DNA of 7,776 bases from contig JAHFPR010000094.1 in assembly GCA_023269645.1 (NCBI GenBank), positions 1 to 7,776 on the forward strand. The letters are read 5' to 3'. Made by a program: the position numbers and the translations under genes. Positions 1 to 5,571 of this stretch are shown piece after piece. The stretch is from Alphaproteobacteria bacterium (GTDB lineage Bacteria; Pseudomonadota; Alphaproteobacteria; Rickettsiales; UBA8987). Below the pieces are notes generated by a model. That model searched no databases. It had not been told where the DNA came from and saw nothing but the letters and a program-made list of their open reading frames with translations. Numbering within the stretch: the stretch's first letter is position 1; each line of letters opens with the position of its first letter.

Positions 1-572
1 TCGCAGCGTATGCCGCCGGTGCAATACATGGCAATTTTCCTGTGCCGCGCAGGGTCGAGATTCCGCTCCGCCCAGGCCGGGAACGCGCTGAAATGCCGCG
101 TATCCGGGTTCACCGCGCCATGAAAGTGCCCCATTTCCACCTCGTAACTATTCCGCGTGTCCACCACCAGCGTTTCCGGGTCATCCAGCAGCCTGTCCCA
201 CCCTGCCGCGTCCACGTAGATGCCGCGCTCGGCCAGTTCCAGATGCTCCACCTTCATGCGCACGATTTCCTTTTTCAGCCGCACTTTCATCCGCCCGAAC
301 GGCATTTCCGCCGCATGGCTCAGCTTGCGCTCCATTGCCGCGAAACGCGTGTCCTGCTCCAGCCAGCGGAAGAATTCCGCGAGGCTTTCCGCGCTTCCGG
401 CGAGGGTGGAGTTTATCCCCTCGGCAGCCAGGAGTATCGTGCCCCTGATGCCCAGCGCAATGCAGCGTTCCAGCATCACAGGCTTCAGTTCGCGGTAATC
501 CGGCAGGGGCACGAAGCGGTAGAAGGCCGCAATCGTCATCTCTGGCAGGGCATCGGGCAAGGCTTCCGGCAT
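1..572 (-). CDS. trhO: tRNA uridine(34) hydroxylase TrhO (rhodanese-like, YceA family), 3' part outside window
   Basis: The minus-strand frame opens at ATG (572-570) and runs 190 codons off the left edge without a stop. An AGAAGG ribosome-binding site lies about 6 nt upstream. Residues 12-105 match the N-terminal domain of the TrhO/YceA family (AAFYRFVPLPDY, then RGTILLAAEGINSTLAGS, then PFGRMKVRLKKEIV). A rhodanese domain starts near residue 128 (LVVDTRNSYEVEMGHFHGAVNPDT) and reaches the active-site loop CTGGIRCE, with Cys184 as the expected catalytic cysteine. Family members hydroxylate U34 of certain tRNAs to 5-hydroxyuridine in the cytoplasm, using prephenate-independent, oxygen-dependent chemistry. 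Roughly the last 100 residues, including the C-terminal cysteine-rich part usual in the family, are off the window. The gene is divergent from the hypothetical gene at 734. Identification is firm because domain order and the catalytic motif are both visible. Confidence 0.93.
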   Translation of the reverse strand, partial: MPEALPDALPEMTIAAFYRFVPLPDYRELKPVMLERCIALGIRGTILLAAEGINSTLAGSAESLAEFFRWLEQDTRFAAMERKLSHAAEMPFGRMKVRLKKEIVRMKVEHLELAERGIYVDAAGWDRLLDDPETLVVDTRNSYEVEMGHFHGAVNPDTRHFSAFPAWAERNLDPARHRKIAMYCTGGIRC

Positions 573-647
573 TTTTTTCCTTCTATCGGCAGATTCTGCC
601 GGGTTACAGGCTTTATCCATTACAGAATGATTATTACATAATACATT

Positions 648-676
648 GTTATATAATCATAAACAGCATTGCACAA
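648..676 (-). promoter_or_regulatory. Candidate promoter for trhO
   Basis: Read on the minus strand, TTGTGC (676-671) is followed by a 17-bp spacer and TATAAC (653-648). The -10 is close to consensus and the -35 matches only its first three bases. It lies in the AT-rich divergent region about 75 bp upstream of the trhO ATG. Assignment is by pattern only. Confidence 0.4.
652..657 (+). promoter_or_regulatory. Candidate -10 box for the 734-1411 gene
   Basis: A perfect TATAAT sits at 652-657 in the divergent AT-rich region and overlaps the minus-strand -10 of trhO. No convincing -35 is spaced in front of it. Start of transcription here would give a leader of about 70 nt before the ATG at 734. 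If both boxes are used, RNA polymerase could occupy only one at a time. Confidence 0.3.
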
Positions 677-733
677 GTTCTGGCACGGCCATTGCTTGAT
701 ACGTACCGAGAGTTTTAATCGGAGACCAGTATC

Positions 734-1411
734 ATGTCAATTTCTTCCGGCGGCGTTCTCGGCTTGCGGCTTGATCCCCTCACCGCAGGGCTGATGCAGG
801 CGGATAATCCGCCGGCCAAGGCTGCTGCCGTACCCGGTTTTTCTGAGGTGCTCTCCCGCGCGAAAGCACCGCCGCAAGCCGCGCCGCCTTCTCCACCTCC
901 ACTGTCCTTGCACACCCCCACCAGGCCGCAAGCGAAAGCCGCCCCCGCTGCAGAGCCGGAAGATACCGACGGGGAAACCGATGCCGCCCCCGCATCTCCG
1001 CAGGGGGGCAGCTTCTGGAGCAGCGATGGCCCCACCTTCTCCGATGTGCTGGATATACTGAATCCGTTGCAGCATATCCCTGTTGTTTCAAGCATTTACC
1101 GGGCGATTACGGGCGATACGGAATCGCAAGGCTCAAGCGTTGTGGGCGGCGCGCTGTTCGGCGGCATCGCGGGGCTGCTGGCCTCGTTCCTCGATTCGGC
1201 GGTGAAGGATGCCACAGGGCAGGATATAGGCCAGCACGCGCTGGCGATGTTCGATAGTCCGGCCAACGCAGCGGTTGCTTCCCGCGCGGTGGAAGCCGGG
1301 GAGGATGAAGCCCCGCCCGCCGCTGTCGCGCAGGCCGTCCACCATTATACCCTCGCGCAGCTCCGGAGTGCGGAACCCGGCGCGCCCACCCCGACAGATG
1401 TGGTGGCTTAA
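734..1411 (+). CDS. Conserved hypothetical protein, Pro/Ala-rich N-terminus with NPLQHIPVV-type core
   Basis: This ORF has 225 codons. The start is ATG at 734, preceded by GGAG at 721-724 with 9-nt spacing. Function is not recognised. Residues 25-95 are low-complexity, rich in Ala, Pro and acidic residues, and probably disordered. Residues 102-158 form the ordered core: FSDVLDILNPLQHIPVVSSIYRA, ITGD, then a glycine-zipper-like hydrophobic stretch (VVGGALFGGIAGLLASFLDSAV, about 136-157), then TGQDIGQHAL. This core resembles hypothetical proteins I recall from alphaproteobacteria, but no function is known to me. There is no signal peptide. The Gly-rich hydrophobic segment could insert in or lie on a membrane, though it is interrupted and could equally be a soluble helix hairpin. 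The C-terminus (HHYTLAQL) is another short ordered piece. The gene converges on the XRE gene, sharing 4 bp (1408-1411), with no terminator visible between them. Confidence 0.8.
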   Translation: MSISSGGVLGLRLDPLTAGLMQADNPPAKAAAVPGFSEVLSRAKAPPQAAPPSPPPLSLHTPTRPQAKAAPAAEPEDTDGETDAAPASPQGGSFWSSDGPTFSDVLDILNPLQHIPVVSSIYRAITGDTESQGSSVVGGALFGGIAGLLASFLDSAVKDATGQDIGQHALAMFDSPANAAVASRAVEAGEDEAPPAAVAQAVHHYTLAQLRSAEPGAPTPTDVVA

Positions 1412-1674
1412 TTTTCCTCCGCCGGAAACACCAGCAACCCGGCGAGCTTCACCCCGAACACGGCGGCAAGAATCGCCAGCATATCCAAATCCAGTTGCCG
1501 CCTGCCCATTTCGTAATAATCGAGGGTGAGCGGATAGATGCGGGCTTTTTTCGCACATTCGTGCAGGGTCATCTGCCGTGCCATGCGCATCCGCTGGATG
1601 TTCGCACCGAGCGCGCGGCGGAGTGCCCGCAATTCCTTTATTTCCGGTCGGGATGTTGATCGCTGGGGATGCAT
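1408..1674 (-). CDS. XRE-family helix-turn-helix transcriptional regulator
   Basis: This ORF has 88 codons. ATG is at 1674-1672 with a strong AAAGGAG site about 7 nt upstream, which fixes the start. Residues 22-80 form a Cro/CI-type HTH: LGANIQRMRMARQMTLHECAKKARI (helices 1-2), YPLTLDYYEMGRRQLDLDMLAILAAVFGVKLAGLL (recognition helix and helices 4-5). Canonical XRE features are the N-terminal RMRMARQMTL, the ExGRRQLDLDML segment after the recognition helix, and a C-terminal hydrophobic helix. No effector or peptidase domain is attached, so it is a minimal DNA-binding protein, probably a dimer. Its leader carries a palindrome at the ribosome-binding site, a terminator hairpin and a C4-like antisense RNA with its target. 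This suggests control by RNA attenuation plus possible autoregulation. The stop overlaps the convergent gene's stop by 4 bp. The target operon cannot be read from the window. Confidence 0.88.
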   Translation of the reverse strand: MHPQRSTSRPEIKELRALRRALGANIQRMRMARQMTLHECAKKARIYPLTLDYYEMGRRQLDLDMLAILAAVFGVKLAGLLVFPAEEN

Positions 1675-1784
1675 CGTTTTCTCCTTTGTTTGTGAAACAA
1701 AACGGCTACCAGCAAGGCTGGTAGCCGGGAGCGAAATGACTGTACTAATTCAGCCGCCATGCCCTTTAGCTTGCGCCTGGACAT
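1638..1784 (-). CDS. Putative 48-aa leader ORF overlapping the XRE gene start
   Basis: On the minus strand, ATG at 1784-1782 follows a GGGAGG site (1798-1793) at 8-nt spacing. The frame runs MSRRKLKGMAAELVQ through RLPALLVAV to a TAA at 1640-1638. It overlaps the first 37 nt of the XRE gene in another frame. An ATG six bases earlier (1790) would be too close to the same site. The ORF contains the antisense-RNA target (1750-1725) and the coding-strand hairpin 1727-1703, so its translation could prevent the hairpin from forming and couple to XRE translation. This mirrors the orfX/icd-ant overlap under C4 control in P1. The peptide is basic with a short hydrophobic stretch, and no function is recognised. 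It may matter only as a translated leader. Confidence 0.45.
   Translation of the reverse strand: MSRRKLKGMAAELVQSFRSRLPALLVAVLFHKQRRKRCIPSDQHPDRK
1685..1701. promoter_or_regulatory. Perfect 17-bp palindrome at XRE ribosome-binding site (possible operator)
   Basis: TTTGTTT (1685-1691), spacer GTG, AAACAAA (1695-1701). On the minus strand it directly abuts the AAAGGAG site of the XRE gene and includes the T-tract of the upstream terminator. A 7+7 bp symmetric site next to a Cro/CI-type gene is typical of an autoregulatory operator, but the T-rich arm may simply be terminator sequence. Confidence 0.4.
1695..1727 (-). terminator. Intrinsic terminator/attenuator in the XRE leader
   Basis: On the minus strand a perfect 10-bp stem, CGGCTACCAG (1727-1718) with CTGGTAGCCG (1712-1703), closes a 5-nt loop and is followed by TTTTGTTT (1702-1695). 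It lies about 20 nt before the XRE start codon, so it would cut off the regulator's own mRNA. The base of the stem overlaps the antisense target (CCGGGAG complement, 1731-1725), which links pairing state to termination. Confidence 0.65.
1725..1750 (-). promoter_or_regulatory. Target site of the C4-like antisense RNA
   Basis: The minus-strand transcript here is complementary to the upstream RNA at 1876-1848. The three paired blocks are AATTAGTACAG (1750-1740), ATTTCG (1737-1732) and CTCCCGG (1731-1725). They are interrupted only by a 2-versus-4-nt internal loop and one bulged base in the antisense partner. The site lies within codons 12-20 of the leader ORF and runs into the terminator stem. 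Confidence 0.6.
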
Positions 1785-1813
1785 AGGCATGGCCTCCCGG
1801 CCAGAGGGCGGGA
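1756..1813 (-). promoter_or_regulatory. Leader-ORF start region folded into two hairpins
   Basis: Minus-strand GCCATGCC (1793-1786) pairs perfectly with GGCATGGC (1763-1756), which puts the leader-ORF ATG in a 22-nt loop. Just upstream TCCCG (1813-1809) pairs with CGGGA (1799-1795), which includes part of the GGGAGG ribosome-binding site. Both could gate initiation of the leader ORF. No alternative fold was computed. Confidence 0.4.
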
Positions 1814-1816
1814 AGC

Positions 1817-1891
1817 AAAAAACACCCGATGAATGGCGGGTGCAGCCAATTAGTACAGAGAGATTTCGTCTCCCGGAGGCGTTATGCCCCT
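1817..1891 (-). ncRNA. C4/CI-like antisense RNA upstream of XRE regulator
   Basis: A minus-strand RNA of about 75 nt is proposed. A 5' hairpin GGGGC-ATAAC-GCCTC (1890-1876) is followed by complementary blocks CCGGGAG, CGAAAT and CTGTACTAATT (1876-1848). It ends in an intrinsic terminator, CACCCG (1842-1837), 8-nt loop, CGGGTG (1828-1823), then six Ts (1822-1817). The complementary blocks pair with 1750-1725 of the same transcript. The order of hairpin, pairing blocks, terminator, target and downstream regulatory gene is that of the C4 antisense RNA of phages P1/P7 and the CI RNA of P4, which act in cis or trans to stop expression of the downstream genes. Identification as that family is by architecture; no covariance search was possible. 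The 5' end is inferred from the promoter. Confidence 0.62.
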
Positions 1892-1897
1892 ATATAC

Positions 1898-1926
1898 AGA
1901 ATACTCCACGCCGCGCTGCAAGTAAA
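1898..1926 (-). promoter_or_regulatory. Candidate promoter of the antisense RNA/XRE transcript
   Basis: On the minus strand, TTTACT (1926-1921), a 17-bp spacer and TATTCT (1903-1898); each hexamer matches 4 of 6 consensus bases. It would start RNA near 1891, just at the first base of the GGGGC hairpin, which fits the RNA boundary well. It sits immediately beside the repeat element at 1932. Confidence 0.4.
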
Positions 1927-1931
1927 GTGCC

Positions 1932-2093
1932 CTCCTCCCCCGCAAGCGGTGGTATTATCCTCTAACGATAGATAATCCCTACACTTGTCATTCCAGCGGA
2001 AGCTGGAATGACAGCATATCTATCTTTAGGGGACAATGCCCAGGCGGTGGAGGAGAAAAAGATGCCCCTCCGTCCCCGCTTGCGGGGGAGGAG
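1932..2093. repeat. Nested inverted-repeat (MITE-like) element
   Basis: Three concentric inverted repeats share one centre region. The outer arms are a perfect 18 bp (1932-1949 and 2076-2093, CTCCTCCCCCGCAAGCGG and its complement). The middle arms are 12 bp with one mismatch (CTAACGATAGAT 1962-1973; complement 2018-2029). The inner hairpin has a perfect 12-bp stem TGTCATTCCAGC (1986-1997) / 2002-2013 with a GGAA tetraloop. There is no ORF inside. The inner core recurs at 5411, so it belongs to a dispersed repeat family. The element fills most of the gap between the antisense-RNA promoter and the 2182 gene; nothing else is seen in 1927-2133. Confidence 0.6.
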
Positions 2094-2133
2094 AAAACAA
2101 ATGCCTTTCATTAACCATTTATTAATCAAACCG

Positions 2134-2142
2134 TGATATAAT
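2134..2142 (+). promoter_or_regulatory. Extended -10 promoter for the 2182 gene
   Basis: TGATATAAT (2134-2142) is a perfect extended -10 (TGn followed by TATAAT) in an AT-rich stretch. No good -35 precedes it, as is usual for extended -10 promoters. Predicted start of transcription is about 2149-2150. This gives a leader of about 32 nt to the ATG at 2182 and argues against the TTG at 2149 as the start codon. Confidence 0.55.
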
Positions 2143-2181
2143 CAGGATTTGCATCAGCACATTGCCAGCGAATCTTGCATC

Positions 2182-3786
2182 ATGAAATGGCCGGGAACAC
2201 TCAAAAAGATTCAGGAGAAACTTACTCCTGCGAATGTCATCAAGCATCTTGACTGGCGCGCGCAGGATATTGCAGGCGACCTTTCCGACCCTCGCAACAC
2301 GCGGGGAGAAAAGGTTATGGCTGCATTTCAGGCCATCCGAAGCATACCAGGCTATTTTCATCTGCGCGCAAAATTTCTGGCACCGGACGCAACGGAAGAA
2401 ACCGTAACCCACCCTGAAAACTGGCACTTCAATACCAATAAACGGGGGGCAGCGATAGCACCGGAAGCCTTAACCGAAAAACATCCCGTGATATGTTTTT
2501 CGGGAGATGGGGGGATACGCGATTCATACCATCTCCGGGAAACCATCAAGCAAACCGCGAAGCTGCTGCCGGAGGGCGCGCTTTCTCCCCAGGAACTCGC
2601 CGCGCGGATCATCGCATATGGTTACAATGGCACGGAAGATGGCGCGGATCAAACACGCCGGGATGCCGATGTTGCCGCGCTGAATGCTAACCCGCACTAT
2701 TGCAGCAGGGAAGCAAAGGTTTTTACGGAAAAATTCTTGCTACCGAAAGTGTTTCAGGAAGTAAAACAGCATTCGGATGGTTCCCTCCTCCGGAATGCAA
2801 GCGGCGACGTTCTGGTTGCGGGAAAGCTGCCTCCCGATGCACTGGCAAGCAATTTACGCATGACCCTGGTGGGCGATAGTTACGGCGGCAGTTTTATACG
2901 CCAGGTAACGAATGCCCTCGGCAAATATATGCTGGAGAACGGCTATGCCCCGCAGGAAGCGCATCATGGAATCCGCAATATTTATGTCCACAGCACGTGC
3001 GGTGCTTCTCCTTTCAGGCGCGACAAGCCCTGCCCCACCGCCATAGATATTATTGATAGAAAAGATGTCGCCACCCTGTCTGAAATGGATACGGCGGGTT
3101 ATTTCCCGGATAAAAGCCAGAGCCGCGCGAAACGTGTTGATCCGGATAATCCGATGGTGCTGAAAATCGCTGATAACCAGCGGCTCTACTGGATTGATGC
3201 CACAGAACATCAGGGAGCATCACAGGGAAACTATCGGTTCCACCGTGTGTATGCCGGGCAGAACCTTCCGCAAGACGTGCTGAACGCCCTGCACTGCGCC
3301 GCGCTCTCAACAGCACCGCTTCCGGATCTGGAGGATATGATTGCGTTTGATGTCACAAAACACCTTCTGGAAAAATCTGGAATTGCACCGGAAACAGCCA
3401 GTCCTCCTTCCGGAAAATCATATGGATTGGATGAGCACGGGCAGGCCATCACTCTGGAAGATGCCCGGCAACGCATAGAGAGCAGCGCGGATACGCAGGA
3501 AGCGATTGCAGCGTTGCGGCAAGCCGTGATGCAGGACGAGGGTATGAATGAAGCATATAAAGCGGCAAAGAAGAAAATACGTGTGGAGCTTATCGCTTGT
3601 TATGGCACGGATGACAAAGGTGGAAACAGGTTAAACAAAAGCAATTCCATCGCCCTTGCAGACGATATTGTGTATCCGCTTTCCCAGCGGTTTTCTGCGG
3701 AAAAATCCGCCTCCAGCCGCGTTGATCCTGCGGACGTGGTAAGCGTTATGGCCGCCGCCCTCGCCCAGGAACAGATGCCCGGATAA
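2182..3786 (+). CDS. Uncharacterised protein with alpha/beta-hydrolase-like GDSYGG motif
   Basis: The frame has 534 codons from ATG 2182; it stays open to a TTG at 2149 (545 codons), which would coincide with the predicted transcript start. No strong ribosome-binding site precedes either. The middle of the protein looks like an alpha/beta-hydrolase core. It has a beta-strand ending in PVICFSGDGG (about 102-111), then AARIIAYGYNGTED (140-153). A nucleophile elbow follows in LRMTLVGDSYGGS (225-237; Gly-Asp-Ser-Tyr-Gly, Ser233), then IRNIYVHSTCGASP (264-277). Candidate acid and His residues lie in YWIDATEHQ (about 336-344) and YRFHRVY (351-357). The N-terminal 100 residues and the charged helical C-terminal third (from about 385) match nothing I recognise. 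There is no signal peptide or membrane helix. It is transcribed alone, with flanking gaps. A cytoplasmic serine hydrolase is the best guess, but triad membership is inferred only. Confidence 0.75.
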   Translation: MKWPGTLKKIQEKLTPANVIKHLDWRAQDIAGDLSDPRNTRGEKVMAAFQAIRSIPGYFHLRAKFLAPDATEETVTHPENWHFNTNKRGAAIAPEALTEKHPVICFSGDGGIRDSYHLRETIKQTAKLLPEGALSPQELAARIIAYGYNGTEDGADQTRRDADVAALNANPHYCSREAKVFTEKFLLPKVFQEVKQHSDGSLLRNASGDVLVAGKLPPDALASNLRMTLVGDSYGGSFIRQVTNALGKYMLENGYAPQEAHHGIRNIYVHSTCGASPFRRDKPCPTAIDIIDRKDVATLSEMDTAGYFPDKSQSRAKRVDPDNPMVLKIADNQRLYWIDATEHQGASQGNYRFHRVYAGQNLPQDVLNALHCAALSTAPLPDLEDMIAFDVTKHLLEKSGIAPETASPPSGKSYGLDEHGQAITLEDARQRIESSADTQEAIAALRQAVMQDEGMNEAYKAAKKKIRVELIACYGTDDKGGNRLNKSNSIALADDIVYPLSQRFSAEKSASSRVDPADVVSVMAAALAQEQMPG

Positions 3787-3840
3787 CACACGACCAAATT
3801 CCGCTCTTTATTTCCGCGCGTTTTTGCGTAATATGCGCAC

Positions 3841-5391
3841 ATGGATAAAATTCTCATTCTGGATTTCGGGTCGCAGTTCACGCAGCTCATCGGGCGGAGG
3901 GTGCGCGAAAGCGGGGTGTATTCCGAAATCCGCCCCTATAAAATCGCGGAGAAAAACGTCGAGGAAATCCGAGCCTTTGCGCCGAAGGGGATTATTTTGA
4001 GCGGAGGCCCCTCCTCCGTTTCCGATAAATTCCCGCCCACCGTTTGCAAGGAAATCTTCGATCTCGGCCTGCCGATCCTCGGCATCTGTTATGGCCAGCA
4101 GCTTATGTGTGCGCTACTCGGCGGCGAGGTGCAGCCCGGCGAGAGGCGTGAATTCGGGCGGGCATTCGTGACGGTAAAAAAAGATGCGGTTATCCTGCAC
4201 GGCACATGGAAAAAAGACGAGGCGCATCAGGTGTGGATGAGCCACGGCGATAAAGTCACCCGCATCCCGGCGGGGTTCAAGGTGGCCGCCGATACCACAG
4301 ATTGCCCGTTCGCCGTCATCGCCGATGAAAAGCGTAACTTCTACGGTGTACAGTTCCATCCGGAAGTGGTGCATACACCGGACGGCGCGGCGATTCTACG
4401 GAACTTCACCCACGCCATCTGCGGCTGCACGGGCGACTGGAATATGCATAATTTCCTCGATATGGCGTTGGAAAAAATCACGCAACAGGTCGGCGGCGGG
4501 CGGGTGATCGCGGGGGTGAGCGGCGGGGTGGATTCCACGGTGGTGGCCACCCTCATCCACAAAGCCATCGGCGACAGGCTCACCTGCATTTTCATTGATC
4601 ACGGCCTGCTACGGAAAGAAGAAGCCTTGCAGGTCAAGGCCTTATTCGATGATTTTCATATTCCACTTAAACAGGTGGATGCCAGCAACCTGTTCCTCTC
4701 CAAGCTCGCGGGCATTTCCGATCCGGAGCAGAAGCGCAAAATCATTGGCGCGACTTTCATTGATGTATTCGACGACGAAGCGCGACAGGTGGGCGGCGCG
4801 GATTTTCTGGCGCAGGGTACGCTTTACCCGGATGTCATCGAGTCCGTTTCCGTGCACGGGGATGCCGCCGTCACCATCAAATCGCACCACAATGTCGGCG
4901 GCCTGCCCGCGCGGATGAAGATGAAGCTGGTGGAGCCGGTGCGCGAGCTATTCAAGGATGAAGTGCGCGCGCTGGGGCTGGAATTGGGACTCAAAGCGGA
5001 CATGGTGAAACGTCACCCCTTTCCCGGCCCTGGCCTCGCCATCCGCATTCCCGGCGAGATCACCGAGGAAAAAATCCGCATTCTGCAGGAGGCCGACGCG
5101 ATCTATATTGATGAAATCCGCAAGGCCGGATTGTATGACGACATCTGGCAGGCGTTTGCGGTGCTGCTGCCGGTGCGGAGCGTCGGCGTGATGGGCGACG
5201 GGCGCACCTACGATTACGTGTGCGCGCTGCGGGCGGTCACCTCCTCGGACGGCATGACGGCGGATTACTACCCGTTTTCCCACGAATTCCTGGGGCGCGT
5301 CTGCAGCCGCATCATCAATTCCGTGCGCGGCATCAACCGCGTGGTGTACGACATCACCAGCAAACCGCCCGGAACCATTGAGTGGGAATGA
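3841..5391 (+). CDS. guaA: GMP synthase (glutamine-hydrolysing)
   Basis: This ORF has 516 codons, close to the family norm of about 510-525. The enzyme converts XMP, glutamine and ATP to GMP in the cytoplasm, the last step of de novo GMP synthesis. The N-terminal class I glutaminase domain (about 1-195) has ILDFGSQFTQLIGRRVRE, the oxyanion segment LSGGPSSV, the nucleophile Cys83 in GICYGQQ, and His173/Glu175 in VQFHPEV. The ATP-pyrophosphatase domain carries the P-loop SGGVDS (227-232). The C-terminal dimerisation domain has HPFPGPGLAIRI (from 392) and ends in the characteristic GTIEWE. All catalytic residues are present. ATG 3841 is chosen because the protein begins in family register; no clear Shine-Dalgarno is visible. 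A weak TAATAT at about 3829 could be a promoter -10. The gap after the preceding gene is 54 bp and shows no terminator, so co-transcription is possible. Confidence 0.98.
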   Translation: MDKILILDFGSQFTQLIGRRVRESGVYSEIRPYKIAEKNVEEIRAFAPKGIILSGGPSSVSDKFPPTVCKEIFDLGLPILGICYGQQLMCALLGGEVQPGERREFGRAFVTVKKDAVILHGTWKKDEAHQVWMSHGDKVTRIPAGFKVAADTTDCPFAVIADEKRNFYGVQFHPEVVHTPDGAAILRNFTHAICGCTGDWNMHNFLDMALEKITQQVGGGRVIAGVSGGVDSTVVATLIHKAIGDRLTCIFIDHGLLRKEEALQVKALFDDFHIPLKQVDASNLFLSKLAGISDPEQKRKIIGATFIDVFDDEARQVGGADFLAQGTLYPDVIESVSVHGDAAVTIKSHHNVGGLPARMKMKLVEPVRELFKDEVRALGLELGLKADMVKRHPFPGPGLAIRIPGEITEEKIRILQEADAIYIDEIRKAGLYDDIWQAFAVLLPVRSVGVMGDGRTYDYVCALRAVTSSDGMTADYYPFSHEFLGRVCSRIINSVRGINRVVYDITSKPPGTIEWE

Positions 5392-5407
5392 GGCGGCCTC
5401 TCTTTCC

Positions 5408-5491
5408 CCGTCATTCCAGCGAAAGCTGGAATCCATCTATCCACCAATCCGCCTGTTGCTGCATGGATTCCCGCCTGCGCGGGAATGACGG
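5408..5491. repeat. 84-bp composite palindromic repeat downstream of guaA
   Basis: Outer 10-bp perfect arms are CCGTCATTCC (5408-5417) and GGAATGACGG (5482-5491). Inside are two 8-bp hairpins, ATTCCAGC-GAAA-GCTGGAAT (5413-5432, GNRA loop) and ATTCCCGC-CTGC-GCGGGAAT (5467-5486), and a bridging 9-bp pair GGAATCCAT/ATGGATTCC (5428-5436, 5463-5471). The first hairpin matches the core of the element at 1986-2013. Such GTCATTCC palindromes are commonly dispersed between genes in proteobacteria. It begins 16 nt after the guaA stop and may fold at the mRNA 3' end, but no T-tract makes it a classical terminator. Confidence 0.7.
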
Positions 5492-5499
5492 AACAGATA

Positions 5500-5528
5500 T
5501 TGACATAAATCCAGATTTATGGTATCAT
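5500..5528 (+). promoter_or_regulatory. Strong sigma-70-type promoter for the 5605 gene
   Basis: A perfect TTGACA (5500-5505), a 17-bp spacer and TATCAT (5523-5528, 5 of 6 consensus). Transcription would start near 5535 and give a leader of about 70 nt. This is the best promoter in the window and predicts vigorous expression of the small downstream gene. Confidence 0.75.
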
Positions 5529-5571
5529 CAACTGTTTTTTATTTCTTAGCTTCAGTTTTAGCAGAAATTTC

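Noticed and set aside
42..641. 199-codon plus-strand ORF at the left edge
   Set aside because: It is the opposite-strand shadow of trhO, whose minus-strand frame shows the full catalytic motif.
1736..1786. 16-codon plus-strand ORF with a GGGAG site
   Set aside because: It lies exactly antisense to the RNA target and its bases are explained by the complementarity to 1848-1876; no plus-strand promoter is seen.
1704..1858. Retron-like ncRNA (inverted arms plus stem-loops)
   Set aside because: No reverse transcriptase is encoded nearby, and the hairpins end in U-tracts on the minus strand, which fits an antisense/attenuator leader better.
1884..1925. 13-codon plus-strand ORF behind a GGAGG site
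   Set aside because: It is the complement of the 5' hairpin and promoter of the antisense RNA; the apparent ribosome-binding site is a hairpin arm.
1932..2093. CRISPR-like repeats
   Set aside because: There are no regularly spaced direct repeats; the structure is concentric inverted repeats.
2149..2181. TTG at 2149 as the start of the hydrolase-like gene
   Set aside because: The extended -10 at 2134-2142 puts the transcript start at or after this codon, and the added 11 residues show no family resemblance. It remains possible only as a leaderless start.
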